From contig JADCRB010000099.1 of the NCBI GenBank assembly GCA_021464245.1, forward strand, positions 558,001 to 622,000: a DNA stretch of 64,000 bases, read 5' to 3'. Below the pieces are notes generated by a model that saw nothing but the letters and a program-made list of their open reading frames with translations, did no database searches and was not told where the DNA came from. Below are positions 42,070 to 53,394 of this stretch, piece after piece (the stretch's first letter is position 1; each line of letters begins with the position of its first letter). Origin of the DNA: Carallia brachiata. Taxonomy: Eukaryota > Streptophyta > Magnoliopsida > Malpighiales > Rhizophoraceae. Made by a program: the position numbers and the translations under genes.

Positions 42070-42460
42070 TTCAGAGACCAAGAGAAGGGCGACAACACTG
42101 CAGATTTGGGGATTTTCACTTTACAATTTCAATTTCTATTCTCAATGTCGAATTGGCTTCAAAAGAAAAAAAACACACATAGGCAGAATGTTGACGATCG
42201 CAATTTCGAAGACGAAGAGACGAAGAGACAAAGCAGAGGGACAAACACTGCAGATTTGGGGATTTTCACTTTAAAATTTTCAATTTCGGTTCCCTATTGT
42301 TTATGTCCAATGTCCCTTCTGACCCTCTACCGTCAATGACCATTATACCCTTAAGTGTAGTAAATGACGCATATACCCTCCACACGCCTGCGCTATCATG
42401 GCTTGTCATCTGTCCGTGTGGCGTCGGTAGCTCTTTTTTGTTCAGCTACGTAGTCGCCCT
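42070..42460 (-). repeat. Upstream region of the VPS2 relic with an internal direct repeat
   Basis: This is the counterpart of 40137-40370. Inside it, an ~50-bp block containing cactgcagatttggggattt occurs twice (about 42089-42136 and 42237-42287), preceded each time by an agagac-rich stretch. Thus a local duplication happened within one of the two large copies. On the minus strand it would be promoter and 5' UTR of the relic. Confidence 0.6.
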
Positions 42461-43178
42461 CAAAAAAAAAACCTGCACATTTATGTTAACGATTTTGTCA
42501 GAATCTTTGAGATCCGAGCAGGTACCATGTTAATTAATGAAAAATGTACTTTCTTTTTGTGAAGAGGGTCACGTTATGGAAAATGCTAATGGTCAAACTT
42601 AAAAAAAATATTCATACAGTGTTTAAATGTAATAATAAATTATTTTTATGTAATTATAATGATAAAAGTAAAATAAAAAAAATATAATTTTTTTGTTGTA
42701 AATTTTTTTATTATAGTTATATAAAATGCACTTATTATTGCATGTAGACATAATTTAAACATTTTATAAGTATAACATGTAATGGTGGTCGCATTTTATC
42801 TGGAAAGAGAAAATCTATGCATGTAATAATTTTGGCATAGTTCCACGCGAGCAAGAAAAACTAATTTAAAATTTTCGAAAAATGATAGATCCATACATAT
42901 AATAGAAAAATAATGTCTGTAGTTGTGGAGAAAAGACACGCTCTAAGATAAATTATTAAATATATTAATTGGAAACGTGATTGACTTAATCAGAGGATCC
43001 TACTCATATTCTCTTTCAATAGTTTTTCATTATCGTGTCATTGAATGTGTCTATTCTCGCATCGGTAACCAAACCCATGCACAAGATTTGTCTAGTAGAT
43101 CTTTATAAATTAAAATAGCCATGAACAATCGAGGAATGGGCAGACCATAAATTACTCGTATTCTTATTGTCATCAAAT

Positions 43179-43226
43179 GAATAAATGAAAGACCAAAATA
43201 AAAAAAAAAAACAGAATAAATGAAAG
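43179..43226 (+). mobile_element. Minimal LINE/SINE-tail insertion (22 bp) with perfect 13-bp duplication
   Basis: GAATAAATGAAAG lies at 43179-43191 and 43214-43226. The 22 bp between start ACC and continue as an A-rich tail ending in CA. It shares the ACC-A(n) end seen at 11166 and 59648. Confidence 0.72.
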
Positions 43227-43428
43227 CCATTTTCTTAGCTTTTCAAACAACTTGAAAAAGAGGTTATCGAAGGCTTATTATTGAGACCGATTCTATTTTT
43301 GCTCTTCAGAAATTGACAAAAGACGTATGGGAAAATGATTCTTATCACTCTCTCACATTAAAATATCATCGATTGCTCAAACTATTTGGAAGTATTGGAC
43401 TTCAACACACACTAATTAAGTAAATTAG

Positions 43429-44015
43429 GCTTGTTTGGAGACGCTGTCAGTTTTTTATTTCTATTTTTTATTTTTTATTTTTTATTTTTGCTGTTCGCTA
43501 AATTTTTGTATTTATTACTTTCAATTTTTGTTTTTTTTTCTATAAGAATAAAAAAATAGATAGAAAGAGGGTAGTGAGAGAAATGGTAAAAAGAGTATAA
43601 ATATAGAGAGAAAAATGAGAGAGAGGGTAGGGAGAGAATGAGTAGAGAGAGAAAATAGAGAGAGAGGGTAGAGAGAGAATGGTAGAGTATAAAAGGGAGA
43701 GAGAGACAGAGAAATAATGAGTAGAGAGAGAAAGAATAATGAGAGAAAAAAATATAGAGGGATAGAGAGAGAATGAATAAAGAGAGATATGGTAAAGAGG
43801 GTGGATAGAAAGAAAAAATGTTGTGAGAGAAAGTATAAGAAAAAAAGTGAAAAATAAAATCAGAAAGTTAGTTTTTATTATTTTCCTTTTTTAAAAAAAA
43901 AAATACTTTTAACTTTTCAACAAAAAATAGAAATCAAAATTAATACTAAACATGTTTTCTGTTTTTTTGTGAAAAGTAAATAGAAAACAGAAAACAAAAT
44001 TCATTTCAAACATGC
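43429..44015. mobile_element. ~587-bp MITE-like element with GA-rich core
   Basis: The left end GCTTGTTTGGAGACG and the reverse complement of the right end, GCATGTTTGAAATGA, are imperfect inverted repeats, and both are followed by TTTTTATTT or TTTTCTGTTTTCTATTT blocks. The core (43560-43840) is a purine-rich GAGAGAGGGTAGAGAGAGAAT-like minisatellite with about 20-60 bp periodicity. It is non-coding. Confidence 0.5.
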
Positions 44016-45447
44016 TCTTACTTGGCTGATTTTATGACAAAAAAGTTGCTCTGATGATGCCTTCCATTTTTGAGACAGACCCCTTCTTGTCCAGTGTCCA
44101 CTGCACGCTTACATGTTTGGTGTGGCTATACCCAGTGTGGCTAGCACCTTGGTGACTTAGCACTTGTTTTCTATTTTTTTTTCTTTGTTTTTCTTCTTAG
44201 CATTAAAAAAAATTAATTTCTGTAAACAATTAAATCCAGATTAAAATATCGTTACGTCAGCCTAAATTGGCGGTGGTCTCTCTTTCTCGGCGAGTTTAAC
44301 TTCAATACTATTATTACTGAATTAAACCTGCCTTGGAAGGGTTAACATATAATAACCAATAATGCATAGCATTATTATTGACAATGATAGCCATAGCACG
44401 CGTTACTGCCACATCAACACAACCGGCAAGTGGTTTTCAAGCTTCAATTCATTGAAGATTTAGGTCACCATCATATATGTGTCCATCGATATTATCTTAA
44501 AGTTATTTTAATAGTTAAAATTTAAATTTTATTTTAAAATCTCAAATTTTAATTTTATTTTAAATATTTGAGATTATAGTTTTAAAAATGAATATGTGAG
44601 ATTAACAGAAAAAAATAATTATTCTCATTATGTGCTTAAAAACTTAATAAACAAAAGGATGGGCGAATTTTTCTTTTAATTTACAAAGAGGCCTAAATCA
44701 ATAATTTAAAGTGAACTCTAACTATTTATTATTCGAAATCAAGACATCTTGTTGTAAGTAGGAAGTCACCCAAAAAAAAAAAAAAAAGTGGAAGACGTGC
44801 AAGCCCCGATAGTGTCGACCAATTTATGGCCGTTGGACTCATCAATTGTCCTCACTTCGCCAACGGCAAGCCCGTGATAACCGATAACTGCTGGCCCGCC
44901 TCCCTCAGCCATTATTACTCATAAGGGAATCCTTTGACTTTTCCCTTTCTTTTGTGTTTTGGTTTGTTGTCACTCGTTCCGGCCGCTGTCACTAATAACG
45001 TAGAAGATTTTTTTTCTTTATTTTATTATTCGAGGTGCCGGTGTACGAGTGATTGGGTGTATTTATTCTCGTACTGATTTGGGTGTTTTTTTTTTCTTTG
45101 CTATCATTAACTCCGAATAAAATAATATTTATATTTAAAATATAATATTAAATTTTATATTCATTAATATTATAAAAAAAGAATAATCTTATATTAGAAG
45201 TTAAATGAAATATTAATGAATAATTCTAACTTTAATTTACAGATAGAATAATGAGCATAACTTATAATGTAGTTTTTTTTTTTCTGACTACAAAAAAAAA
45301 AAACATACAAGATCTGCAAAGCAGTTGGGGAGTTCTGCATTTCTTGAAGTTAGGATAAACAAAAAGAAAAAAACGTAGAAAATTTTAAAGGGAATAAATA
45401 TACAAAATACCAATAAAATTGATTTAAATCCCAAATTTCGGTGGAGC

Positions 45448-45495
45448 GATATATCTGTACTTTTTTTTTTTTTGGGACGAAGATATATCTGTACT
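45448..45495 (-). mobile_element. Minimal LINE-tail insertion (20 bp, minus) with perfect 14-bp duplication
   Basis: GATATATCTGTACT lies at 45448-45461 and 45482-45495. The 20 bp between are a T-run followed by GGGACGAA, that is TTCGTCCC plus an A-tail on the minus strand. Orientation is opposite to the other tail-only insertions. Confidence 0.75.
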
Positions 45496-46132
45496 CACTT
45501 TTATTATATGTAGCTTCACCATTTTACTAAACCATTATCGCTCTAGAGTTCAGACTACTTTTGCCTTGTCTATATAGAGAGAGAGACATATATATTATTT
45601 ATACTGAATTGATATTGTGTTTAATAATTTCTCATTACTTTTTAATTTCATTTTTTTTTTCTTGTAAATATATTCAAAATGTGTAATCATGATATTTAGT
45701 CAAAAATAAATAACGTCACTCTGACATATATTACACTACTATACTATATATGCCCACTTATGAACTGTATATTTGTCATGACTTTATTGACTTTATTTGC
45801 ATAACAATATGTTTTTTAACTTTTCATCATTATTTTAACAATATATGGCCCTATCACTGGGATATTCGGATGGATATCTATAATTAACTTTTAGTCAAAT
45901 TAATAAGTCTTACAATACATGTTTTCATTGCAAGCATAAATCTTTCATGAGATTAATGGTTTTTAATTTTTGAATGGCCTCCTTGGTTGCTCTAATTATC
46001 ACTTATAATGTCCTTAAAAAACAAAAAAATTGAAGCTATGGTTTTTTTTTTTTTTTTTGATGACTAAAGAAATCAAAAACCAGAAATAAGCCAAATAATC
46101 ATAAATAATGGTTTTGAATGTCCATTATTTTT

Positions 46133-46712
46133 GTGTGGAAGAACTAGCCTTCAATTTCGGTGATTTAAAATGTGAAGAGTATGCCTACTCTAAGCAAAAT
46201 CTTAGTATCCTATCACGAATTTATTCCATTTATGTTAACAATTATTCACATTCGTTTAAAAGTCGTGCATAAAAAATATGTATAATTAAATAAAAATAAA
46301 AAAATTTGAAAATTTTTTTAAAATTAAAAAATGCTCCTATGTTCCTTCTAGAGTAAGAAAAAAAAGAAACTATTTTCAAATTTTCTTTTTTGGAAAAAAA
46401 TAATATCTAAAATTTAAAGTCTCTCTTGTGTAGAAGGACTACCCTTCAATTTCGGTGATTTGAAATGTGAAGGGTATGCCTACTCTAAGCAAAATCTTAG
46501 TATCCTATCACGTATTTATGTTAGCAATTATTGACATGCGTTTAAAAGTTGTGCATCGAAAATATGTATAATGAAATAAAAATAAAAAAATTTGAATTTT
46601 TTTTTAAAAATAAAAATACTCCTATATTCCTTCTAGAGTGAGATTAAAAAAGAAGCCATTTTCAAATTTTCTTTTTTGGAAAAAAATAATATTTAGAATT
46701 TAAAGTCTCTTT
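46133..46712 (+). repeat. Tandem duplication of ~294 bp
   Basis: The phrase ccttcaatttcggtgattt occurs at 46148 and 46442, followed in both copies by gtatgcctactctaagcaaa, cttagtatcctatcacg and a ttttcttttttggaaaaaaa block. Copy 2 lacks a few short stretches. The two units are adjacent and non-coding. Confidence 0.85.
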
Positions 46713-47253
46713 TTTCTTTTAAAAAAACACACAAAAAAATAAATTTTTTTTAATAAATATCATAAACCCCTTATAGACCAAATATTATTTGTACAAAATA
46801 AAATAAAAGAGTTACTTCTACTTCTAGTATATAATTCATCTATCTAATATGTTTTGATGAACAAGGACATGACTTTCAGCTTTTTTATGGCACGCTATAT
46901 ATACCATTCAAATAAAGCTCTATGTATTATAAAAATGAAAAATAAATTTTAACGTACAATTTAATTTTAGATAATAATAAAATAATTATATAAATTATTT
47001 AACGATATTTAATATGTTTATTTTTTAAAAAAATTAATTATTTAATAATTTACATTATTTAGTTATTATTTTATTATTATTTAAATATTATTAGTTAGTA
47101 ATTTTTGGCAAAAATTTAGTTGATTGAGGATCTTGGTCGGTGGGGAAGCATGATTAGTTTAGGAGAGAGAAATGGCATAAGTCAAGCCTACTTTAAGAAC
47201 AAAAACAGTAGCGCGTGTAGTGTATTCAAAGGACATTAACATTATCCTTCCCC

Positions 47254-47290
<37 letters not shown>

Positions 47291-47500
47291 CTCTCCTCAG
47301 AAAATGTACGTGGATACTTTTGAAAAAAAATAAGATAGTTACGTAATAATTGAACTATTAAATTATAAAAAATATATTAAATTTAAAAATAAATAAATAA
47401 ATAAATTATTAAATATTTTTAAATTAACTACATACACTTACCCAAACATTACTATGTAGTGGTCCTGTTCGGTCTCTGCGCACCTCCTTATAGTCCTCCT
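46713..47500 (+). promoter_or_regulatory. Upstream region of the DUF688 gene with CT microsatellite
   Basis: AT-rich DNA followed by a pure CT dinucleotide run at about 47256-47286 and a second short CT run near 47510-47522. The 5' UTR exon probably begins shortly after and ends at 47787 (CAAG|GTAATC). A UTR intron of 709 bp ends at 48496 (TTGCAG). CT runs are frequent near plant transcription starts. Confidence 0.45.
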
Positions 47501-48571
47501 TTCTTTAAGTCTCTCTCTCTCTGTTTGTGCAGAGAAGAGAAGACAGAGGTTAAAAGCACAATAGACTTTACTTTATTGGCACTCATTCCCTAAATTCACG
47601 GCATCGTTTGAGGACACCCCATTTGGCAGGAACATTAAACTCATATACAGACACTTTCTGTTTCAGACTCACTCTCTCCGTTTTCTTTCTTTGTTTTGCA
47701 ATTTCTAATCTTTCACTATCATTCTCTACGGATTTTAGTCAGAATCAAAGCAAGGAACCGATTTCTTTCTTTGTGCAGGTCCTCAAGGTAATCTCTCTGT
47801 TCTGTCTTTCGTTTCTCAAAAAAAAAAAAAAAAAAGCTTGTAATTTTCTTTATTTTTTGTATTTTTGTTTGATCTGTCTCTCTGGTTTTTGATGTTCACT
47901 GAAGTTGTTTAGTTCTCGTCAGATAAGATTTATGTGCTAATGAAACTGAAACTGTAATAGAGAAAAGATGATAAAGGTGTCAACAATGGTTGGTTGGTTG
48001 GTTTTTTATTTACTTGAAAGAACTTACAGTTCTTGATAATGCCACTTAGTTGATGTGCATAAAGTATTTGCCAATGAAATAAATACCCATTTTGGTTATG
48101 AAAAGTTTAATCAGATTGATCTTGACTGTTGCATGTGTAGCCTAGTCAAATTCATGTAAAGTCCATTTGTTATTATCAATGGGGTTTTGATGAAATTTTC
48201 TATTTGGGCTTCTGAGATGTTGAGAAAAATAGGGAAAATGAAAGCAATAACTGGAATTGATATAAAATTTCTGCTCCTACGTATTGGGGGGGTTAGTTGG
48301 ATGAGCTTATTGTTTTCACAGAACCCCAATAATATAAATTTTTGGACATTTCTGTTATTTTGCATAACATACGGTGATTTATATGCCATAAGTATATTGG
48401 CAAAGCTTTCGGTTTATTAATTTAGATGTATATTTTGGGAGGCTGCATGTGTAGAGATTTACTGTGATAATATGATCTATTTTTTTCTCCTTGCAGTGAT
48501 ATGTATCCTTGATTGGTTAACATTGCTCAAGGAGAAGTCAGGGAACAGAATTTGCTCAATTGTGAGAAGCA

Positions 48572-50779
48572 ATGGAGCAAAAGAAATTGAATTTCAATGC
48601 ACCACTTTTGTCAGTGAGGCGATATTCTTCGGCACTGGCATCGTCAGATTCCAAAGGGAAGAAAATTGAGAATCCCCAGATGAGTAGACGTCGTACTCTC
48701 CCTTTATACAAATGCGACTTCAATTCAGATCAAGTAACAGATCCTGTTGCAGTCCCTTTTAAGTGGGAACAGATTCCTGGTAGAGCAAAGGATGGTAGTG
48801 TGCCTGAGCCTCGGGTCCATGAGAAGGCTTCTGCGACTCCAACTGCTCTGCCTGGAAGACCTTTGGATATTGTGAAGTACAGGGAGTTAGAAGATCCAGT
48901 TGGGTTGAAACCCAATTCTGACAAAAAATCATTTGGTCACACTGCGACAGAATTGGACCACATGGAGGAGGGATCAAATGAGAAAGTGGCATTGGACTTG
49001 GAGGATGATGATGTATACTCCGATGCTCTTGAGACATTGTCTCCGCCAGATTCGGTCTCGATGAACTGCAGTCTTACAAATCTGAGTGGCTATGATGGCC
49101 CGGTTGTTAAGTCATTAGGAACCTTCTGTATGATTCACATACGCGAGATTTCATGATGAGCCGTTTCTTACCTGCAGCCAAGGCTATGACTTTGGAAACT
49201 CCTCATTATGCGTCAAGAAGGCAACCTGTGGCTGTTCCTCAACCAAGACAGATTACAAGGCTATTCGTGGTGATAAAACCCCTCCTGTCAATCAAAACAC
49301 GCCTATTATTATCCCAAATGTTGGCAAGGATGGAGCAGTGGAGGAAAGTGAAGATGAATATGATGAATTTGACACTTCTGGCAATATATCAGCTAAAGCT
49401 TGTGGTTTGTTGCCTCGCTTATGCCTTAAAAATTCAATGTCAATCTTAAATCCTGTTCAAGTATTAAAAGTTAGAACCCAGGCTTATGTCTGCCAATCAT
49501 GACTCCACAAAACCGAGTAAAATCAGATCTCAAAGTCAAAACACAAAGAAGGTTAGGGCACTTTTTTTGCGTCTTGTTTAATTTATGCTTTTGGTTTTGC
49601 TTTCTCATTTCCTTTCTTTCGTCATACATTTCTCTCTTTTTCAATATAGAAGTTCCTCTTTAATGGTAGCCAATTCATAAGACATTTTGTTTACTGATTT
49701 TCAGCATTCTGGAGATAAACAAAAACTGGATAGGGGAGCTCAATCACCTAGGCTATACCAGACTGACAACAAGCTGACCTGTGGATCCAATCGGTTCAAT
49801 TATAGGGGGACCGACAAACCTTGAGTAGGAGTACATCTCCATTCAGGCGCTCCAGGGGCGCATCTCCTTGCCGCAAAGACACACCTCAATCTCCCTTCCG
49901 CAGAACAGGATTTCAGGCTATTCCTAAAGTAGCCGAACAATTCAAAGCTGATTGGCCGAACTTGAATAGCAGGGGCAAAAGCAGATCCCAGGAACTGTCT
50001 TCCCATTATGGTGCTAAAGGATGGTCTTGTCCCATGAACCCCACCATTGAGAAGACTGTGTATGTAGATACTGTCAATACATCTTCCAAATCAGGTTCCT
50101 TAGTTATCAAAGGATATCCAGAGTCGGCTGGAAAGTACCTAGAGACCTTATCCAAAAGCAGAGAAAAGAAAGAGCCTGCTTCTACTGAAGATTCTTTTGA
50201 AGATTCAAGATGCCCGAATCTTCTGAAAGGGGAGGACAGAATGGCACACAAACGCCTTGGGCCACCTATCAGAGATGAAACAGACCCAATGGAGGAACTT
50301 CGTGAGGAACCTAAGGCTAAGGCCTGCAATGTGACAAGCAACGAAAATCATAATATTCACTCTGGGCTGGTTCCTGATGTAGTCAATGCAGCAAAAGCCA
50401 ACACTAGTTTAGTACAGTCTCCTGTTCCCCTGTTTTTACCGAAAACACCATCTGAATCATGGCTTTGGCGCACACTGCCCTCGATTTCCTCACAAAATCC
50501 GCTTTCGCGTATATCGCGGCAAAAGTTTTCAGAGTAAGTGGCTAGACTCTAAGGCAGCCTCTAGTAGTACCAAATGGGAGACCATTGTAAAATCATCCTA
50601 TTCTCATCATGATCATGTACGCTATTCTCAGGTATTGCCCTTGTCCTCTAAATCTTTATCGATTCTTAATGATCGAGAACATGTTTAGATAAGAGAAGGC
50701 GTAACATTTAAGTTCTCTAACATTTTAAGTTCTTTGACAGGAATTACTTCCTCATGCTTCTCAGCAATCCAAGAGTTGA
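48572..50779 (+). pseudogene. DUF688 family gene with about five frame breaks
   Basis: The ATG at 48572 opens MEQKKLNFNAPLLSVRRYSS, then PVAVPFKWEQIPGRAKDG, the hallmark of the plant DUF688 family (function unknown). Coding exons appear to be 48572-49551, 49705-50631 and 50741-50779, with GT-AG introns and a UTR intron upstream. The protein can only be followed by changing frame near 49125, 49250, 49470, 49812 (a five-G run) and 50515. The conserved parts on both sides of each break (MMSRFLPAAKAMTLE, ISAKACGLLPRLCLKNSMS, RSTSPFRRSRGASPC, SESWLWRTLPS) and the final stop at 50777 are recognisable. No nonsense mutation lies within the correct frames. Indels without substitutions to stop suggest either a very young pseudogene or base-calling errors in the assembly. 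Confidence 0.85.
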
Positions 50780-53394
50780 AAAGGTCTCCTCTAAGTCTTT
50801 GGTCTCATTGGTTTGGTCAATTTCTGGCCCATCTGATTCAAAGATTATCTAGATCTCAAAGCTCTCTTCTTCTGAGATAAAAACGAGAATATGCTCGATT
50901 TAATTCAAGTTTGTTAACTTTTTATTACCTGATTTCATGTGGGGCTGAAAAAATAGCACGAAAGAGCTGTGGAAGTACTTATGTAATGTTTGCTTGAAAG
51001 GGTTGCATTGGCCATCACTATTACCTTCAGTTGATGTTCGGGGTTCATGGAATTCAGCAGCCAATTTTGCCAGCACATGCAGCTTTGTTTCGATTGTAGT
51101 TGTGAATAGTACATTTTCTCTCCCTGAAGTAGAACGTTTGGGATTCGTGGCTTTGAAGGCAATCCATGAAAGTCGAACTCGTCCGATCTGCCATCTGAGC
51201 AAGAAGAGCATTGTATGTAGGTCATCAATTTTTGGGTGCTAGTGCCTTTCTCCCTTTTAGGCATGACGTCCCATTGATACTCATGATCTTATTTTTCTTC
51301 CCTTGTTACATGCTTCAAGTTTTTGTGGATTGAAGGATAAATTACATGATCAATATATACTGATTTGTCAAGCAATTAGATGCAAGTTTGTTCAACTTTC
51401 CCATTGGTTGGTTTTTATGTAATGATATGATTGTTTAAGAATATGTGACGCAAAATTAGCATTTGATATTGAGTCATAAAGTAGCTTAGTGAGATCGATC
51501 CTGTTTTCACAATAGTATGTACTTTGCAAATGATACTCTTAATAGCCTTCCGTCTCTTACAGAAATGAAAAGTCAAGAGCAAGAGTTTACTCTCCGCGTC
51601 ATTTTTTCAGAACTCCATCTTTTACAGTTTTTGGTCGTAGGTTTCTGCTATTTTACGTTAGTTAACCGTTACTTTTGTTACGTAACATTGTCAAACTTCG
51701 CTAGCCACGTTATACTAAAATTGCCATGTCAATTATCCCGTTAACAATGATGACGGTGTGCGACAATGTTTTTTTTAATAATTACAGTTACATATTTTGA
51801 GAGTTTTGTATTAAAATTTTGTTCTGAGTGAAATCGTGACTGTTATTTTTAAAACGTAAAAATAACAATAGTTTAATAAATATTAATTCTCATTTTAAAA
51901 ATAACAGTTTCAGTTTTATTCAACACAAAATTCAAAATTCGACACACCAACTGTACCAACACTAACATTTATTCTTTTTGGATTTGTATCTTTTTGAAAA
52001 AATAATTCTATTTTAAAGTCATAAAAACAAAAAATAAAAAAAAGAGAAAAGAAAATACCCAGGTTTTTTTCTGTCTAACGAACAAGAGAACGAGACCACG
52101 GCAGCGAGGAGGAGGAAGGAGAGGGACGGGAACGTGACGAGGAAGTACAAAGGCAAGTCCTGCTCTTCATCCTTCTCCAGCAACAACAAAAGTAAATTCG
52201 ATAACGGAAAGAAGAAAAGTAACACTGGTGGCAGCCACGGCGGCCGCAGTGACCGTCATGGCGGCCCTCGCTTGCCGTCGAGGCAGCATAACATACACAG
52301 AGATATGAATAATTAACAGCAATGAAAACAAAAACATTAAATAATATTAATAGACCCCTCGTCTTGGGTATTTCAGTATTTCATTTCACTGATGGGTAGG
52401 TTCAGCGATGCCGCGACACAGCGAACAAGACAGCGACAGAGAAAGAAAGAAACAGAGAATTGTATTCAAATCTCGGAGACTGAGATTGCCGAGAAATTCG
52501 ATACAAGGAAGTTGGTTGAACTGGTTGATAGTCGAAAACCGTTAGCTTATCTTGAAGCATAGGTTAGAACAAGTTTAGATAAGTTTTGCTCGTCTTGGAG
52601 CAAAACGTCTGAATAAATTCGAAATGTTAGGATAGCATTTTTTTAAATTTATTAGTTCAAAAGTTGATTATTAGTTTCTATCGGTGTTGTAAAAATTAAA
52701 TCAGATAAATTAGTTCAATCAGTTTAATCAGTAGTCGGGTAAGTCTTTGATCTAATTTAAGGTTGGTTTTTGATCAGTTTAAAAACTAGTCAAACTCAGT
52801 TAAAATTGATAAAAATAATAAAATCAAATTAATTGAACAGGTAAAATCAAATTAAAATATTATTAAAAATTAAAATTTGATTCTAAAGTTTTTTTAAATT
52901 TTAAATTTATCTCAAAATTTATATAAAATATTCAATTTACTCCTAAATATTGTTAAAACTTTGACTTTATCTTTATAATTAAAAAATTAATATTTGATTA
53001 TTATTTATAAATATTATTTTTAAATTAATTTTATAAATATATATTTACTAATAAATATCAGTTCTATCGATTTAATTATGGATTAAATTGATTGAACTGA
53101 TTTAGCATTAATCTATTAATCATTTCAATTTGATCATCAGTCCAATTCTAACAACAACCATGACAAAAAGAGAGGGAAGGAAAGCAGCGAAACATGTTAT
53201 GCTGGTGATATCTCATTCAATTTCAATGCAAACATTTCTGTTTTTTGTTCTCCTATCAACAACTTGCAATTCTCTGTTTTTGCCCTTCCCCTGTAAATTT
53301 GTTGCTTTCGCTATCAATTGGTTAGTCTCGAAGCTGATTCTCCGCCAACTTTCAGTGCCCTGATTAACTCCCCAGGTTCCTTTGTTGCATCAAA
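50780..53394. other. Intergenic DNA between DUF688 and the gamma-COP pseudogene
   Basis: The first few hundred bases may be DUF688 3' UTR. A GC-rich patch at 52085-52310 holds a 60-codon frame (52134-52316) rich in Ser, Lys, Gly and Arg that I do not recognise. Nothing else is supported besides the element at 52683-53159. Confidence 0.4.
52683..53159. mobile_element. ~477-bp relative of the 7848-8293 element
   Basis: The left end GTGTTGTAAAAATTAAATC and the reverse complement of the right end, GTTGTTGTTAGAATTGGAC, are imperfect inverted repeats. The interior order of words (ttgatcagtttaa, aaaattgataaaaataat, aattaatatttgattatt) follows that of the 7.85 kb element. It is non-coding. Confidence 0.5.

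Larger units (their letters stand above)
42470..46132. other. Intergenic DNA carrying small insertions and a MITE
   Basis: No gene recognised. The first ~70 bp repeat 32928-32998. Two tail-only insertions and one inverted-repeat element inside this stretch are listed separately. A GC-richer patch at 44795-45000 has no recognisable product. An A-run at 44768-44783 between gtaggaag and gtggaag may be another, poorer, tail insertion. Confidence 0.4.

Noticed and set aside
44755..44800. A-run between gtaggaag and gtggaag as an insertion
   Set aside because: The direct repeat is only about 7 bp and imperfect.
52134..52316. 60-codon Ser/Lys/Gly-rich frame as a small gene
   Set aside because: Low-complexity composition and no recognisable family, promoter or splice evidence.
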